64,000 nucleotides of DNA from JAWRCU01 sp033542235 (GCF_033542235.1 NZ_JAWRCU010000002.1:496001-560000); one strand, 5' to 3'. Positions 8,166 to 16,539 are shown, counted from the stretch's first letter. The notes: generated from the sequence alone by a model not told the origin. A program made the numbers and translations.

Positions 8166-8495
8166 GCGACTTCTTTGAGAGCGTTCCGAGCGGTGATCTT
8201 CAGGTTATCGAGAAGGTCGTCCACGATTGGGACGATAGGCGTGCCGCCACGATCCTGCGAAATTGCCGCAAGGCCATGCTACCGAACGGAAAGGTACTTG
8301 TGGGAGACGCTCGTGCCGTCGGGCGACGAACCGAACCAGATCAAAGGAATCACGTGGTCATGCTGACCGTGACCGGCGGCCTGGAGAGGATGGAGGCACA
8401 GGATGCAAGCCTGTTCGACGCAGCGGGACCACGGCTTGAACAAGTGATTCAGACCCAACAACCCATTTCCATCCTTGAGGCGCTGCCTTTTCCAA
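8145..8495 (+). pseudogene. Remnant of a SAM-dependent O-methyltransferase (Methyltransf_2 type)
   Basis: One frame reads GDFFESVPSGDLQVIEKVVH and continues DWDDRRAATILRNCRKAML, the classic segment of plant/actinobacterial-type O-methyltransferases (G-D-F-F-x-x-x-P, H-D-W-D-D, I-L-x-N-C). The reading then needs a shift to a second frame for ETLVPSGDEPNQIKG (near 8310-8345) and a shift back for MLTVTGGLERMEAQ and the C-terminal ending VIQTQQPISILEALP (to about 8490). The two shifts compensate. The N-terminal two thirds of the gene are missing and replaced by the ligase remnant. A downstream frame remains open to 8602 but has no family content. Confidence 0.65.
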
Positions 8496-8596
8496 CAATA
8501 TGGGCCCGTCATCGCCGCGAAATTCGAAGGCCGCCCGCTAAGGCCCGGGCGGCTTCGAAATCGTCTTTGGCAAGCGGGGCTCGCAGAGCTCATCTC

Positions 8597-8995
8597 TCAT
8601 GAAATTGCGATGCGACGGGGCAGAGCTGACTTCGCCTTGTTGAGGGTAAGCGTCAGTACGCCGTCGGCCAGTTCGGCGCTGATGCCGTCCTGGTCGATCT
8701 TGTCTGACAAGGTGAATCGGCGCGCATAGTGTCCCACATTGTATTCGGAGTAGACTGGTTCGAGGCCTTCGTATTTGACGAAGTCGATGTGACCTTCGAC
8801 GCGCAAAACGTCATTCTCCAGCTGAACGAGAACGTCCTTTTTCTCGACGCCAGGCATCTCCATCACGAGAGTAAGCGCCTGCTCCGTCTCATAGATGTCA
8901 GTATTGGGCATGAAGTAGCGGGCCGGAACGGTCTTCTCTTCCTTCGCGGTGACCTCCTTCTTCTGCTGCACCGAAAGTTCCTGCGATTTCGCCAT
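8597..8995 (-). CDS. Hsp20/alpha-crystallin small heat-shock protein (second of pair)
   Basis: A 132-residue holdase chaperone. After a polar N-terminal segment (MAKSQELSVQQKKEVTAKEE) the alpha-crystallin domain runs from about 28 to 125, with the A-x-x-x-G-V-L-x-L-x-L signature as AELADGVLTLTLNK at 108-120 and a short PRRIAIS tail. Start 8995 is chosen at MAKSQE; an ATG at 9004 is equally possible, as neither has a strong Shine-Dalgarno sequence. It follows the other Hsp20 gene by about 30 bases, so both are under the CIRCE-controlled promoter at 9543-9600. The N-terminal region differs from its neighbour, so the two may form mixed or specialised oligomers. Confidence 0.92.
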   Translation of the reverse strand: MAKSQELSVQQKKEVTAKEEKTVPARYFMPNTDIYETEQALTLVMEMPGVEKKDVLVQLENDVLRVEGHIDFVKYEGLEPVYSEYNVGHYARRFTLSDKIDQDGISAELADGVLTLTLNKAKSALPRRIAIS

Positions 8996-9026
8996 TGTTA
9001 CCATCAGTGAGCCAGAGTTTGCGAGC

Positions 9027-9449
9027 TCAGGCGATCTTGACCGACCGGGGCTTGTCCTGCTCGGCGCGCGGTAAGTAGATCGCCAGAATTCCATCCCGGT
9101 ACTCCGCCTTGACACGGTCAGCGTCTATGCGAACCGGAAGGGTGACGGCTCGATCGAAGCGCCCTGCTGAGCGCTCCCTGCGATGGAGGCTGCCCTTGTC
9201 ATAGTCGATGGATTTGCTTCCTGCGATCCGGACGGAACTGTTCTTGACCTGGATATCGAGGTCTGACTTCCCAATGCCTGGGATTTCCGTAATTATGACG
9301 AAGTCGTCGCCTTTGCGAAACACATTAACCGGCGGATAAGCGCCGGTGCCGCTTAGGCTGGATCCCAGCCAACCACTTTGCCGGAACGTGTCCAGGGCCT
9401 GCTGGAGATTGAAAAGCGTTTCGAATGGATCAGCTATCAGCGTTGCCAT
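9027..9449 (-). CDS. Hsp20/alpha-crystallin small heat-shock protein (first of pair)
   Basis: A 140-residue small heat-shock protein with a class A-like N-terminus (DPFETLFNLQQALDTF). The alpha-crystallin domain begins around YPPVNVFRKGDDFVI, contains the EIPGIGKSDLDI loop and closes with the signature AEYRDGILAIYLPR at about 114-127. The ribosome site AGGAG lies seven bases before the ATG. It is the promoter-proximal gene of the Hsp20 pair. A CIRCE element overlaps the predicted transcription start, so HrcA repression relieved by heat or GroEL depletion is the likely control. I saw no ROSE-type thermometer features next to the ribosome site. Confidence 0.93.
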   Translation of the reverse strand: MATLIADPFETLFNLQQALDTFRQSGWLGSSLSGTGAYPPVNVFRKGDDFVIITEIPGIGKSDLDIQVKNSSVRIAGSKSIDYDKGSLHRRERSAGRFDRAVTLPVRIDADRVKAEYRDGILAIYLPRAEQDKPRSVKIA

Positions 9450-9542
9450 GATTCTCCTCGCTTCTAAGGGTTACTAGTGAAGCCAGGGCGGAAGCGGCTG
9501 AAAGCGTGAACGTCACCCGCGGAAGGTCTTTCTCCCTGCCGC

Positions 9543-9569
9543 TTGGCACTCCCTGCCTTCGAGTGCTAA
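9543..9569 (-). promoter_or_regulatory. CIRCE operator (HrcA binding site)
   Basis: On the plus strand it reads TTGGCACTC, nine bases, GAGTGCTAA. The consensus is TTAGCACTC-N9-GAGTGCTAA, so there is a single mismatch. It begins two bases beyond the -10 box of the hsp20 promoter on the minus strand, where bound HrcA would block initiation. Confidence 0.85.
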
Positions 9570-9571
9570 TC

Positions 9572-9600
9572 GAATTAGGAAGCGAAAGGGTGGTGTTCAA
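9572..9600 (-). promoter_or_regulatory. Sigma70-like promoter of the Hsp20 pair
   Basis: On the minus strand TTGAAC (9600-9595) and TAATTC (9577-9572) are separated by 17 bases. The CIRCE element starts directly downstream. The leader to the hsp20 ATG at 9449 would be about 115 bases. Confidence 0.6.
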
Positions 9601-9984
9601 GAGGGGGCGGTCATCGATGCGGTGCAGTTCGCGCACCGTGCCTGCGCGATCGGTGAGTGCGCAGGTTTGACCCGTTGCGGTCATTGTCGTCCGCCAAACG
9701 ATGTTCCGCTAACAGCGCCAATCGGGCATTGCTGCACCGGGACGCGAACGTGACAGATGAGGTAATGCCAATTTTCGCCCCGGCGTGATGTGCGGCAGAA
9801 GCTTGTCAGGTCAAAATCCGTGGCGGATGGGGGCGGCCTCCCTGGCCGCCTCCGTGTAATACGCCGGATAGCCCGTCAATCGGAGCGACCGGCCGTCCGC
9901 ATCTCCCTGACCCGTTGCATGACCTGCTCAAGACTGTGACTTGCCGGGTTCTGCGTCGGCGGGAAGTTGATGCCTCCCGGTGGA
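9601..9984. other. Intergenic stretch between hsp20 promoter and NHL gene end
   Basis: No gene is supported. The one structured element is a GC-rich inverted repeat around 9832-9852 (GGCGGCC, five bases, GGCCGCC), which lies downstream of the minus-strand NHL gene and could act as a terminator hairpin, although no T tract follows. Confidence 0.4.
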
Positions 9985-12061
9985 CTACATCGGCTGGGCC
10001 GGACCGATTTGCGGGGCACGCACCGGTTTCGCCATTCCGTAGAAGACCGTCAGTCCATTGCCACCACATTGAGTCGAATGCGCTTCGCTGGCGTAGGGGG
10101 CAAAACAGCTCTCGGGTCGCTGCCAGTTGTCGGCAACCCAGACGTTGCCGGCCGGATCGATGGCGATGTCGGTCAAAGGCTGCATGCCGCCACCGACATA
10201 GCCCTCGGGCGGCGAGATCGGATCACCGGTCTTCATGCCCGGCGGACAGGTCTCAGTCCGTGCGCCGCAAAGATGGGTGATCGACCCGCCGGCGAAATTC
10301 GAGCTCCAGACCTGATCGTTGCCATCGATTACCACGCCCCAGGATCCCCAGCTGCCGCCGCCATGGAACGGTGAGCCGGGGGCCGGGGTCCCATCAGGAC
10401 GCAACATCGAGATGCTGCCCAGCGAGCGGTTGGCGTTCAAATAGTCGAATACCACTCGATGGAATTGGCTGGTCTGACCAGTCAGCTTCAACTCCAGCAA
10501 CTTCGCCTTGACGCCCAAGTCGAGCCCGGTGCCCAGAGTATTGGTGATCCAGGCATTGCCCTGGCTGTCGATCGCCATGCCCTTGCCGCTATGACCGCCG
10601 GTGGGGAACACTTGGACTTTCTCCGGATCGCTAGCGGGAAAACGCGCAACAGTGTCGCCCAAAGCGCTGGTGATCCAAATTCTGTCCTGCTGGTCGATCG
10701 CAAGGTGGAAAGCCCCGTTCAGTTTGCAGGGGCTGTCCTTGTTTGGCCTGCCGTCAGTGGACCTGCAGAAGAATTTCACTCTGCTGGGATCGCCCTCGGG
10801 CATGTAGACGACTTGGTCCTTCTCGAAGTCGAGCGCCCAAACGTCGCCGTTGGGCGCCACGATGATGCCTTGCATCACTCCGAGCTGCCCGCCGAAATTA
10901 TAGCCCTCGGGCGGCGAAAGCGGTTTGCCCTCCTTGTCGAAGAGCGAGATCGTCTTGCTGCCCGTGCTCGTCACCCAGGCGCGGCCCTTTGAATCGATGG
11001 CCGTTCCGAAGCCCGGGCCTTCGATGCCGCCGCCCTCGAACCCCGTCGTCGCGGGAGAAAGCGGCTTTCCGTTTGGCGCGAATTTCGACAGGTTGCCGTC
11101 CCAGAGCGCGTCGCCCGCTTGCGAGCCGACTATGAAGTTGACGCCCGTCCAGGCATTGCCCTCGCCGTCGAACATGATCTTCCCCGGCGCATTGAGGCCG
11201 CCGCCGGTGAATTTGAGCGGCAGCACCCAGGCACTCGGCGCGTAGCTCAGATACGGCATGTACGGGGTGGCCCCTGAGGGTCTTGCCCTGGGGGATCGGA
11301 TAGAACGCGTCGAGCAGCGCAAACACCCGTGCCGGCTCGTGCGACGGATACTTTGCGATTGCCTCGGCCGCTGCAAGGGTATTGGTTGGAGCCGCGCCTT
11401 TCGGCGGCGTCGCCGCGGCGAAGAGCCTGTCACACGCATCGGCGGCAACCCGCGTGATGCAGCCGGCAAGCACATTCGCCAACGTCGCGAAATTTGCCAT
11501 CGTCGGAGTCTGGTTGCTGTTAAGCGGGTCCTCGATGGCCGGTCCCCAGCGCCCGCTTTCGAGATCAACGAAGTTGGGCACGTTGCCCGCGGCGATGCGC
11601 AGGCTGAGCGCAGGGCCCTTGATCGCGGTGCCCTCGAGGAACTGGTTGTGCGTCCACACCGACGCGACGGTTGTGAACTCATTGATCGTCACCTTTGCCG
11701 GTGACGTGTTGCCAAGCACAGCAATCAATCCGATCGCAGGATTGTCCCCACCGCCATTGGCGCCAACGGGGTCGCCGCCTGTGGCCACCAGGTAAAGGCT
11801 CGTATCGCTGTTCGGCGACTTCTCGACGGAAATCTCGAAGCGGCCATCGGCATCGGCCCGAACCTGGGCAAGTTGCGAAGCCGCGCTCGCCGTTGCGCTC
11901 CAGAGTATCACCGCGGAGTGCGCAATCGGTCTGCCGCCTCCTTGAACCTGTCCCTCAACGCGAAGGGCGGCCGCGGCGATATCGCATGTCCAGACAAGCA
12001 AAGCCGCGGCAGAAAGCCTGACGAAGAGGCGCCTCAAGCACATGATACGTGCGTTGTCCAT
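9985..12061 (-). pseudogene. Frameshifted secreted NHL/beta-propeller protein gene
   Basis: Two overlapping frames on the minus strand make one gene of about 690 residues. The first part (from ATG 12061, ribosome site GGGAG) has a signal peptide (LFVRLSAAALLVWTCDIAAA) and a domain with FEISVEKSPNSDTSLYLVATGG, ending FYPIPQGKTLR. The second part resumes with TPYMPYLSYAPSAWVLPLKF and carries at least six propeller blades of the streptogramin-lyase/NHL style (AIDSKGRAWVTSTGS, VAPNGDVWALDF, AIDQQDRIWITSALGD, AIDSQGNAWITNTLG, VIDGNDQVWSSNFAGG, AIDPAGNVWVADNW). The break is at the four-base G run at 11271-11274. Removing one G restores a single frame, so this is either a recent mutation or a sequencing error. 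A periplasmic or extracellular location is inferred; the ligand is unknown. Confidence 0.75.
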
Positions 12062-12679
12062 GTTCACTCCCGATCTATCAGCAATAGTGGTCGTGGGCAG
12101 GCGAGCATGAGCGCTGCCCGGTGCGGGTTGGTGTTGCTGCCTTCATGTGCGTGCCCCTTGGACGGACCTGCCGGTCAGGCGTGTTCGTACCCGGACCAAA
12201 TCAGCGTCCGAAATGGCGTCGGTTAGCCGTCATTCACACAGGTCGAGCTCAAGGACCGTTCGTGGCGCGACTGCGTCCTTCCCGAACCGGAAATTCTGAC
12301 CTTTGTCCGCCATTCGGTCGGCGGCATTTCAAGGCGAATTTGCGAACAAAAGCGATCTTCGCCAACATATTTTGATGGGACTCCCTTGAAGGGCGTGCTC
12401 CGTGCAGCGCACCAGAGACGAAGTTGCTGGCCGCCATGGTCGGAGAGGACGGCCAACCAAACTCAGTTGGCGTGCAGTAGGCGTTCCGGGACGGCGGCAA
12501 CAGCGGTTGAACGCCGCCGGCGGAACAAAGCGGCAATCCCCGTGGGAATCTCGTGTGAATTTTTGTCACGAACCGCCCAAAAAAGTCACACGAGACCTGT
12601 TTTGTCCCCTTTTTCCGCGCGATGCGAAGCCCGCCTTAGGTAACGAGAAACAAAAACTTTTTCGGGCTTTTCAAGAAGG
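12062..12679. other. Gene-poor stretch with one long hairpin
   Basis: About 620 bases without a supported gene on either strand. The left end should carry the promoter of the minus-strand NHL gene. A strong inverted repeat at 12549-12595 is listed separately. Just before the SDR stop codon an A/T-rich segment (AAAAACTTTTT) may belong to the 3' end of the SDR transcript. Confidence 0.4.
12549..12595. repeat. Perfect 10-bp inverted repeat with extended stem
   Basis: TCTCGTGTGA at 12549-12558 and TCACACGAGA at 12586-12595 are exact reverse complements. Inside them TTTTTG and CAAAAA can extend the stem by six pairs past a small bulge, leaving a 12-base loop. There is no terminal T run on either strand, so it does not look like a standard terminator. 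It may be a regulator site, a small-RNA fold or a processing site. Confidence 0.6.
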
Positions 12680-13444
12680 TCACTCTTTCATGCCGGTCAC
12701 ATCGGGCGTCTGCCAGGCAAGGTGCTGGCCGCCATCGAGCGCTATCATCTGGCCAGTTACCGAGCGCGCCTCCCATAGATATCGGATTGTCGCGCCGAAT
12801 TCACCAAGGGCAGGACCGTGTTTCATGATCAAGCCGTCGATCTGGGCGTCGAAATCGGACGGGTCCTGCCGCGAGCTCGCCAAGGTCGGTCCTGGACCGA
12901 TGGCGTTGACGCGCACCTTCGGCGCGAGGGCCTGCGCAAGCGTTCGCGTTGCCGTCCATAGCGCCGATTTGGAAAGCGTGTAGGAGAAATATTGCGGCGT
13001 CAGCTTCCAGACGCGTTGGTCGATGATGTTGACGACCAGGCCTTCTTGGCCTTCCGGTAATTGCGCCGCCAGTTTCGATGCCAGAAGCACCGGCGCCTTG
13101 AGGTGAATGGCGAAATGCCTCTCCCAGATTGCGAAATCGGGATCGAGTGCAGAATCATCCTTGAAAATAGATGCGTCGTTGACCAGCAGCCGGATCGGTC
13201 CGAGTGCGGCGGATGCGCGCTCGATCAAGGTCTCTGCCTGCCTGATTTCGGTGAGGTCCGCATTGACGGCCGCTGCTTTGCCGCCGGCCCGCGCGATCGC
13301 TCCCGCGAGCGCCGCCGCCTCGGCGGTAGAGCGGTTGCTGTGAATTGCGACGGCAAAGCCGTGGGCGGCCAGATCCTTGACGATCGCAGCGCCGATGCGC
13401 TTCGCGCCGCCGGTAACCAGAGCGACTTTGTCAGAACTGTGCAT
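12680..13444 (-). CDS. SDR family oxidoreductase, pteridine-reductase-like
   Basis: A Rossmann-fold short-chain dehydrogenase of 254 residues with the cofactor loop TGGAKRIG at 11-18 and a following R38 that favours NADPH. The catalytic set is unusual for an SDR: the usual serine is replaced by D142 (NIIDQRVW), with Y155 and K159 in YTLSK. The 13-and-4 spacing of Asp-Tyr-Lys is that of pteridine reductase PTR1 (D181, Y194, K198 in Leishmania), and the family N-N-A-G is N-D-A-S. I therefore infer reduction of a dihydropterin, dihydromonapterin or similar compound (FolM-like) rather than a sugar or steroid. The C-terminal VTGQMIALDGGQHLAW is normal for SDRs. Confidence 0.85.
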   Translation of the reverse strand: MHSSDKVALVTGGAKRIGAAIVKDLAAHGFAVAIHSNRSTAEAAALAGAIARAGGKAAAVNADLTEIRQAETLIERASAALGPIRLLVNDASIFKDDSALDPDFAIWERHFAIHLKAPVLLASKLAAQLPEGQEGLVVNIIDQRVWKLTPQYFSYTLSKSALWTATRTLAQALAPKVRVNAIGPGPTLASSRQDPSDFDAQIDGLIMKHGPALGEFGATIRYLWEARSVTGQMIALDGGQHLAWQTPDVTGMKE

Positions 13445-13808
13445 ATCTCACCCGAACGTAAACACCGGCCACAGACCCTGTTCACAGTTGAGGCCTCAAT
13501 GTGGTCGCCGGCAGAAAAGAGATGCCTCCCATATTGCAGCTGCTGCCGAGATATAGGGCGCAAAAACTCTTTAAAAAGGGCAGCTTAGCGGCAGTTCCGG
13601 AATCGTCCTGACATCGCCTGTTGCAGCGCAGCAACATCATTTTTCCGTCTTAATGGCGTCAGCCTATTTCCTCATTTGTGGCTCCGGTCGGCCGCATTTG
13701 GATACGACATTCGGAACTGCGAGGCGCAGGGGCCGTTTGTTCCTCCCGACGACCCGTGCGCCCTTCGGAACCCAATCTCGGCGGTTCTCGCGGCATTAGG
13801 AGTAAGGA
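13445..13808. other. Promoter region between SDR gene and omp gene
   Basis: These 364 bases divide the divergent SDR (minus) and outer-membrane barrel (plus) genes and must hold both promoters. No gene is supported. The right end carries the barrel ribosome site TTAGGAG. Confidence 0.4.
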
Positions 13809-14465
13809 ATGCAAGCCAAGTTTCGTTTCTCGCGGCCCGCAGCCGCTTTCGGTCTGATCGCGCTCCTCGGCGCGGCTCCTGCCTTTGCAGCCGACGTGGT
13901 TCAGGAGCCGCCACCGGCCGCACCGGTCGAAACCCCGCCGCTGCCCACTTGGGAAGGACCTTATGCGGGTATTTCGCTCGGCTACGGCTTTTCAGGTACC
14001 GTTTCGGCACCTCTGACGGGCGATATGAACACCGACGGTTTCGTCGGTAACGTCTTCGGCGGTTACAACTTCCAGGGCGGCCCCTTCGTCTATGGCATCG
14101 AGGGCGATGTCGGCTACACGCATGTGACCGGCTCGAACGGCATCTCCGATTCCGAGAGCAGCTGGGACGGCTCGCTCCGCGCCCGTCTTGGCTATGCGGT
14201 GACCGACGATATTCTGCTGTACGGCACCGCCGGCGGCGCCGCCCAGCGCCTGAAAGTCAGCGACTTCACCGGCTCCGACAGCAACACCATGCTCGGTTGG
14301 ACGGTCGGCGCCGGCTCGGACATCAAGCTGACCGAGAGTGTCTTCGGCCGTGTCGAATACCGCTATACAGACTTCGGCTCGAGCGATTTTACCACTGGCC
14401 TCGGCACGCAGTCGATCGACTCGAAGGAGAACAGGGTCACCTTCGGCATCGGCATGAAGTTCTGA
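13809..14465 (+). CDS. Omp25/Omp31-type outer membrane beta-barrel protein
   Basis: An 8-stranded outer-membrane barrel of 218 residues. A signal peptide (to about AAPAFA at 27) is followed by a proline-rich linker (VQEPPPAAPVETPPLP), then the typical opening strand WEGPYAGISLGYGF. Alternating aromatic/hydrophobic strands follow (GNVFGGYNFQ, VYGIEGDVGYTHV, LRARLGYAV, LLYGTAGGA, GRVEYRYTDFG), ending in the obligatory C-terminal phenylalanine (VTFGIGMKF) read by the BAM machinery. Brucella Omp25/Omp31 and rhizobial RopB-like proteins share this plan. It has a strong AGGAG site and is followed by a terminator at 14509-14537, so it is monocistronic. Confidence 0.93.
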   Translation: MQAKFRFSRPAAAFGLIALLGAAPAFAADVVQEPPPAAPVETPPLPTWEGPYAGISLGYGFSGTVSAPLTGDMNTDGFVGNVFGGYNFQGGPFVYGIEGDVGYTHVTGSNGISDSESSWDGSLRARLGYAVTDDILLYGTAGGAAQRLKVSDFTGSDSNTMLGWTVGAGSDIKLTESVFGRVEYRYTDFGSSDFTTGLGTQSIDSKENRVTFGIGMKF

Positions 14466-14508
14466 TTGAGTAAGCGTATCCCGAGTTTACGCGTATTCTG
14501 AGTTGCGG

Positions 14509-14537
14509 AAGCCGGGCCTCGTGCCCGGCTTTCTCTC
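14509..14537. terminator. Bidirectional terminator between omp and GST genes
   Basis: AGCCGGGC (14510-14517), loop CTCGT, GCCCGGCT (14523-14530), then TTCTCTC on the plus strand and a GAGAGAA/AA context on the other. It lies between two convergent genes and overlaps the last two bases of the GST stop region. Confidence 0.75.
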
Positions 14538-15132
14538 ATCCGTGCGGCAGATAGGGCAGGAGCTCGGGAAACTTCTCGTCGAATCGGGTCGCCCAGCCCT
14601 TTAGCTCCGTTCGTCCTTGCTCCCATTTGCCCGGGAAGCGCAGATCGAGATAGGCTAATGTGGCCCGCAGCGCCAGGTGTCCCGCCGTCACCTTCTTTGG
14701 AAGATCAGGCGTCGAGGATGCCAGTTGATCGAGCGCGCGCGCTGCTTTCTCCCATTGCCGGTCGAGCCAGGGCTGATGAACCTTTTCTTCAGGCCGAGTG
14801 CGGCGCTCGTAGACGTGAGCGAGCAGGCAGTCGCAGATGCCGTCCGCCAGAGCCTCGAGCCTTTCGGCCGCGGTCCGCTCCTCCGGATTGCTGGGGAAGA
14901 GCGCGTCGCCCGAGATGCGATTGAGGTATTGCGTGATCGCCCGACTGTCGAAAATCGCTCCGTCGTCGGTGATGAGCACGGGAATCTTGCCGAGCGGATT
15001 GTTCTCAAGCAGCTCCGCCGGGTTGGCGTTGGTGTCTACCATCCTCGCTTCGAGCGGAATCCCCGCATAAGCCGCCGCCATCCTGACCTTGGCGCTATAG
15101 GGCGAGGCGGGTGAGTAGAGCACTGTCGGCAC
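14536..15132 (-). CDS. Glutathione S-transferase family protein
   Basis: A 198-residue GST. The N-terminal thioredoxin-like domain carries SPASPYSAKVRMAA, with serines at the position of the catalytic hydroxyl in beta/theta-like classes. The conserved cis-proline block KIPVLITDDG and the glutathione gamma-glutamyl contact IFDSRAI are at about 48-66. The helical C-terminal domain contains the capping-box-like TAGHLALRATLAYLDLRF. The substrate cannot be read from sequence. It lies downstream of, and in the same direction as, the RNase T2 gene, but 52 bases apart. Confidence 0.92.
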   Translation of the reverse strand: MPTVLYSPASPYSAKVRMAAAYAGIPLEARMVDTNANPAELLENNPLGKIPVLITDDGAIFDSRAITQYLNRISGDALFPSNPEERTAAERLEALADGICDCLLAHVYERRTRPEEKVHQPWLDRQWEKAARALDQLASSTPDLPKKVTAGHLALRATLAYLDLRFPGKWEQGRTELKGWATRFDEKFPELLPYLPHG

Positions 15133-15184
15133 CGCAATTCCTTTTATCTTGCGTGATCTCTTTGTCAGGGGGGTAGGCAGCGGG

Positions 15185-15880
15185 CTAGCTGCCGCGCACG
15201 GGCGGCATCACCGCCTTATCAAGTCGGCACTCGCGCCGGTCGATCTCGGGGCAGGGGCGGAACTGCAGGTCTTTGGTCATGCAGATGCGTACCTCGCGCA
15301 GGTACCGCTTGTCGCAGGTGACTGCGATGCCTTCCGCCGGCAGGCCACCATTCGCATTGAGGAATGCCGCCTCGGCCTCGCGAGGCGCAACCGTCAGATA
15401 GTCGTCGAGGCGCCGGAATAGTTCGGGGATCTGCACCTTCTCGCGGGCCGCGCGAAGCACCCTGAAATAGTCGTCCTGCGAAAGACCTGCGCAGGCGCCA
15501 TGCCGCTTCCATTCATGGCGGATCAGCCCGGACGACGGCATGACGTCGTAGAGCCCTCTGATCGTTTCATTCGCAACTTTGGGATCGCTGGTCACGCAAT
15601 CTTCCGGATAGCCCCGTTCGAATTGCGGCCACAGCCCGTGGACGACGAAGGCGTAGGGCCGCTGAGCCCTGCATTGCTGCTGGTTTGCGTCCTCGCCTTC
15701 GGCCTCGCAATAACTCGGAGACCAGGAGAGCGCGAGCACGTAGAAATCGAAGCCCTTGCCGACTGGCACCTCGGTCGAAGAAGTGGCTGGCGCGTCCGGC
15801 GGTGCGGATTCGGAAGACTGTTCGCAGCCTGAAACCAGAAAAGCACAACCAATTGCCGCCGCGAGCGCGGCGGCGCGCAT
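15185..15880 (-). CDS. Ribonuclease T2 family lipoprotein
   Basis: An exported T2-type endoribonuclease of 231 residues. The N-terminus has a lipobox (LVSGC, Cys19), so the mature enzyme is probably membrane anchored in the periplasm. The catalytic segments are both intact: CAS I FVVHGLWPQ with H81, and CAS II RHEWKRHGAC with H122, E123, K125 and H127. Cysteine spacing supports disulfides. The role is likely scavenging of periplasmic RNA. It follows the 15901-16350 secreted-protein gene by 20 bases, so the two probably form an operon. Confidence 0.93.
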   Translation of the reverse strand: MRAAALAAAIGCAFLVSGCEQSSESAPPDAPATSSTEVPVGKGFDFYVLALSWSPSYCEAEGEDANQQQCRAQRPYAFVVHGLWPQFERGYPEDCVTSDPKVANETIRGLYDVMPSSGLIRHEWKRHGACAGLSQDDYFRVLRAAREKVQIPELFRRLDDYLTVAPREAEAAFLNANGGLPAEGIAVTCDKRYLREVRICMTKDLQFRPCPEIDRRECRLDKAVMPPVRGS

Positions 15881-15900
15881 GACGCGTGTCGTGGCTGGCG

Positions 15901-16350
15901 TCAGCGCAGGACCCGGCAGCTGCCGTTATAGACCAGCCAGCGATCGAGGCCGGACACGCAGAACTCGACATTGTCGCCGATGCCGATGATCCCCATTCCA
16001 TCCTCGACCAGATACCAGATCTTGCGCTTGTACCCGTCCGACATCAGCACCTTGGCGGCGCAATAGCGACGCGCTATCGGCCATTCCTCACTGTAGGGAA
16101 AATAGCGGTCCTCGCTGATGTGCCTGAAATCCGTGATCCTGAGATCGGGCCGATGGAGGACGTTGAACGCCTGGGTCTGAAACCGGTCCGTGATCATGGA
16201 AAGGACATAGGGGTCGTCGCAATAGCGAGGCACGAGATTCGACCAAATCCCTACGGGCGGGCTCTCGTAAATCAGGTCTGAGGCCGATGCCGCATGTGAC
16301 CAGAAGCCAGCAAAGGCTGCCAACAAAGCTGAGACAAGCAATCGGCGCAT
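15901..16350 (-). CDS. Secreted hypothetical protein upstream of RNase T2
   Basis: I do not recognise a named domain. The 149-residue product has a clear Sec signal peptide (MRRLLVSALLAAFAGFWSHA, cleavage near SASA). The mature part contains paired cysteines (RYCDDPYVL, ARRYCAAKV, EFCVSGLD, GSCRVLR) that suggest two disulfides in the periplasm. Start 16350 is chosen for its GGGGAGA ribosome site and signal peptide. It is co-oriented with the RNase T2 lipoprotein gene 20 bases downstream, and such pairing appears in other rhizobia as I recall. Confidence 0.75.
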   Translation of the reverse strand: MRRLLVSALLAAFAGFWSHAASASDLIYESPPVGIWSNLVPRYCDDPYVLSMITDRFQTQAFNVLHRPDLRITDFRHISEDRYFPYSEEWPIARRYCAAKVLMSDGYKRKIWYLVEDGMGIIGIGDNVEFCVSGLDRWLVYNGSCRVLR

Positions 16351-16539
16351 GGAACGTCTCCCCGGTGAACGGTAGGCACCCAACTCCGAGGCGGACTTTG
16401 CGCGGACACTCCTTCCCGGTCAAGCGCCTGTCGATGATTTCACGGAAGGCGTTGCAGAACCGCCGCAGGGTTTAAGCAGGTTCCGCAAAATTGTCCCACG
16501 GTTTTGCGATAAGAAGCTGCGACAAACAAAGGAATCTAA

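Noticed and set aside
9832..9852. GC hairpin after the NHL gene as a firm terminator
   Set aside because: The stem is good but no T run follows on the minus strand; kept only as a note in the intergenic entry.
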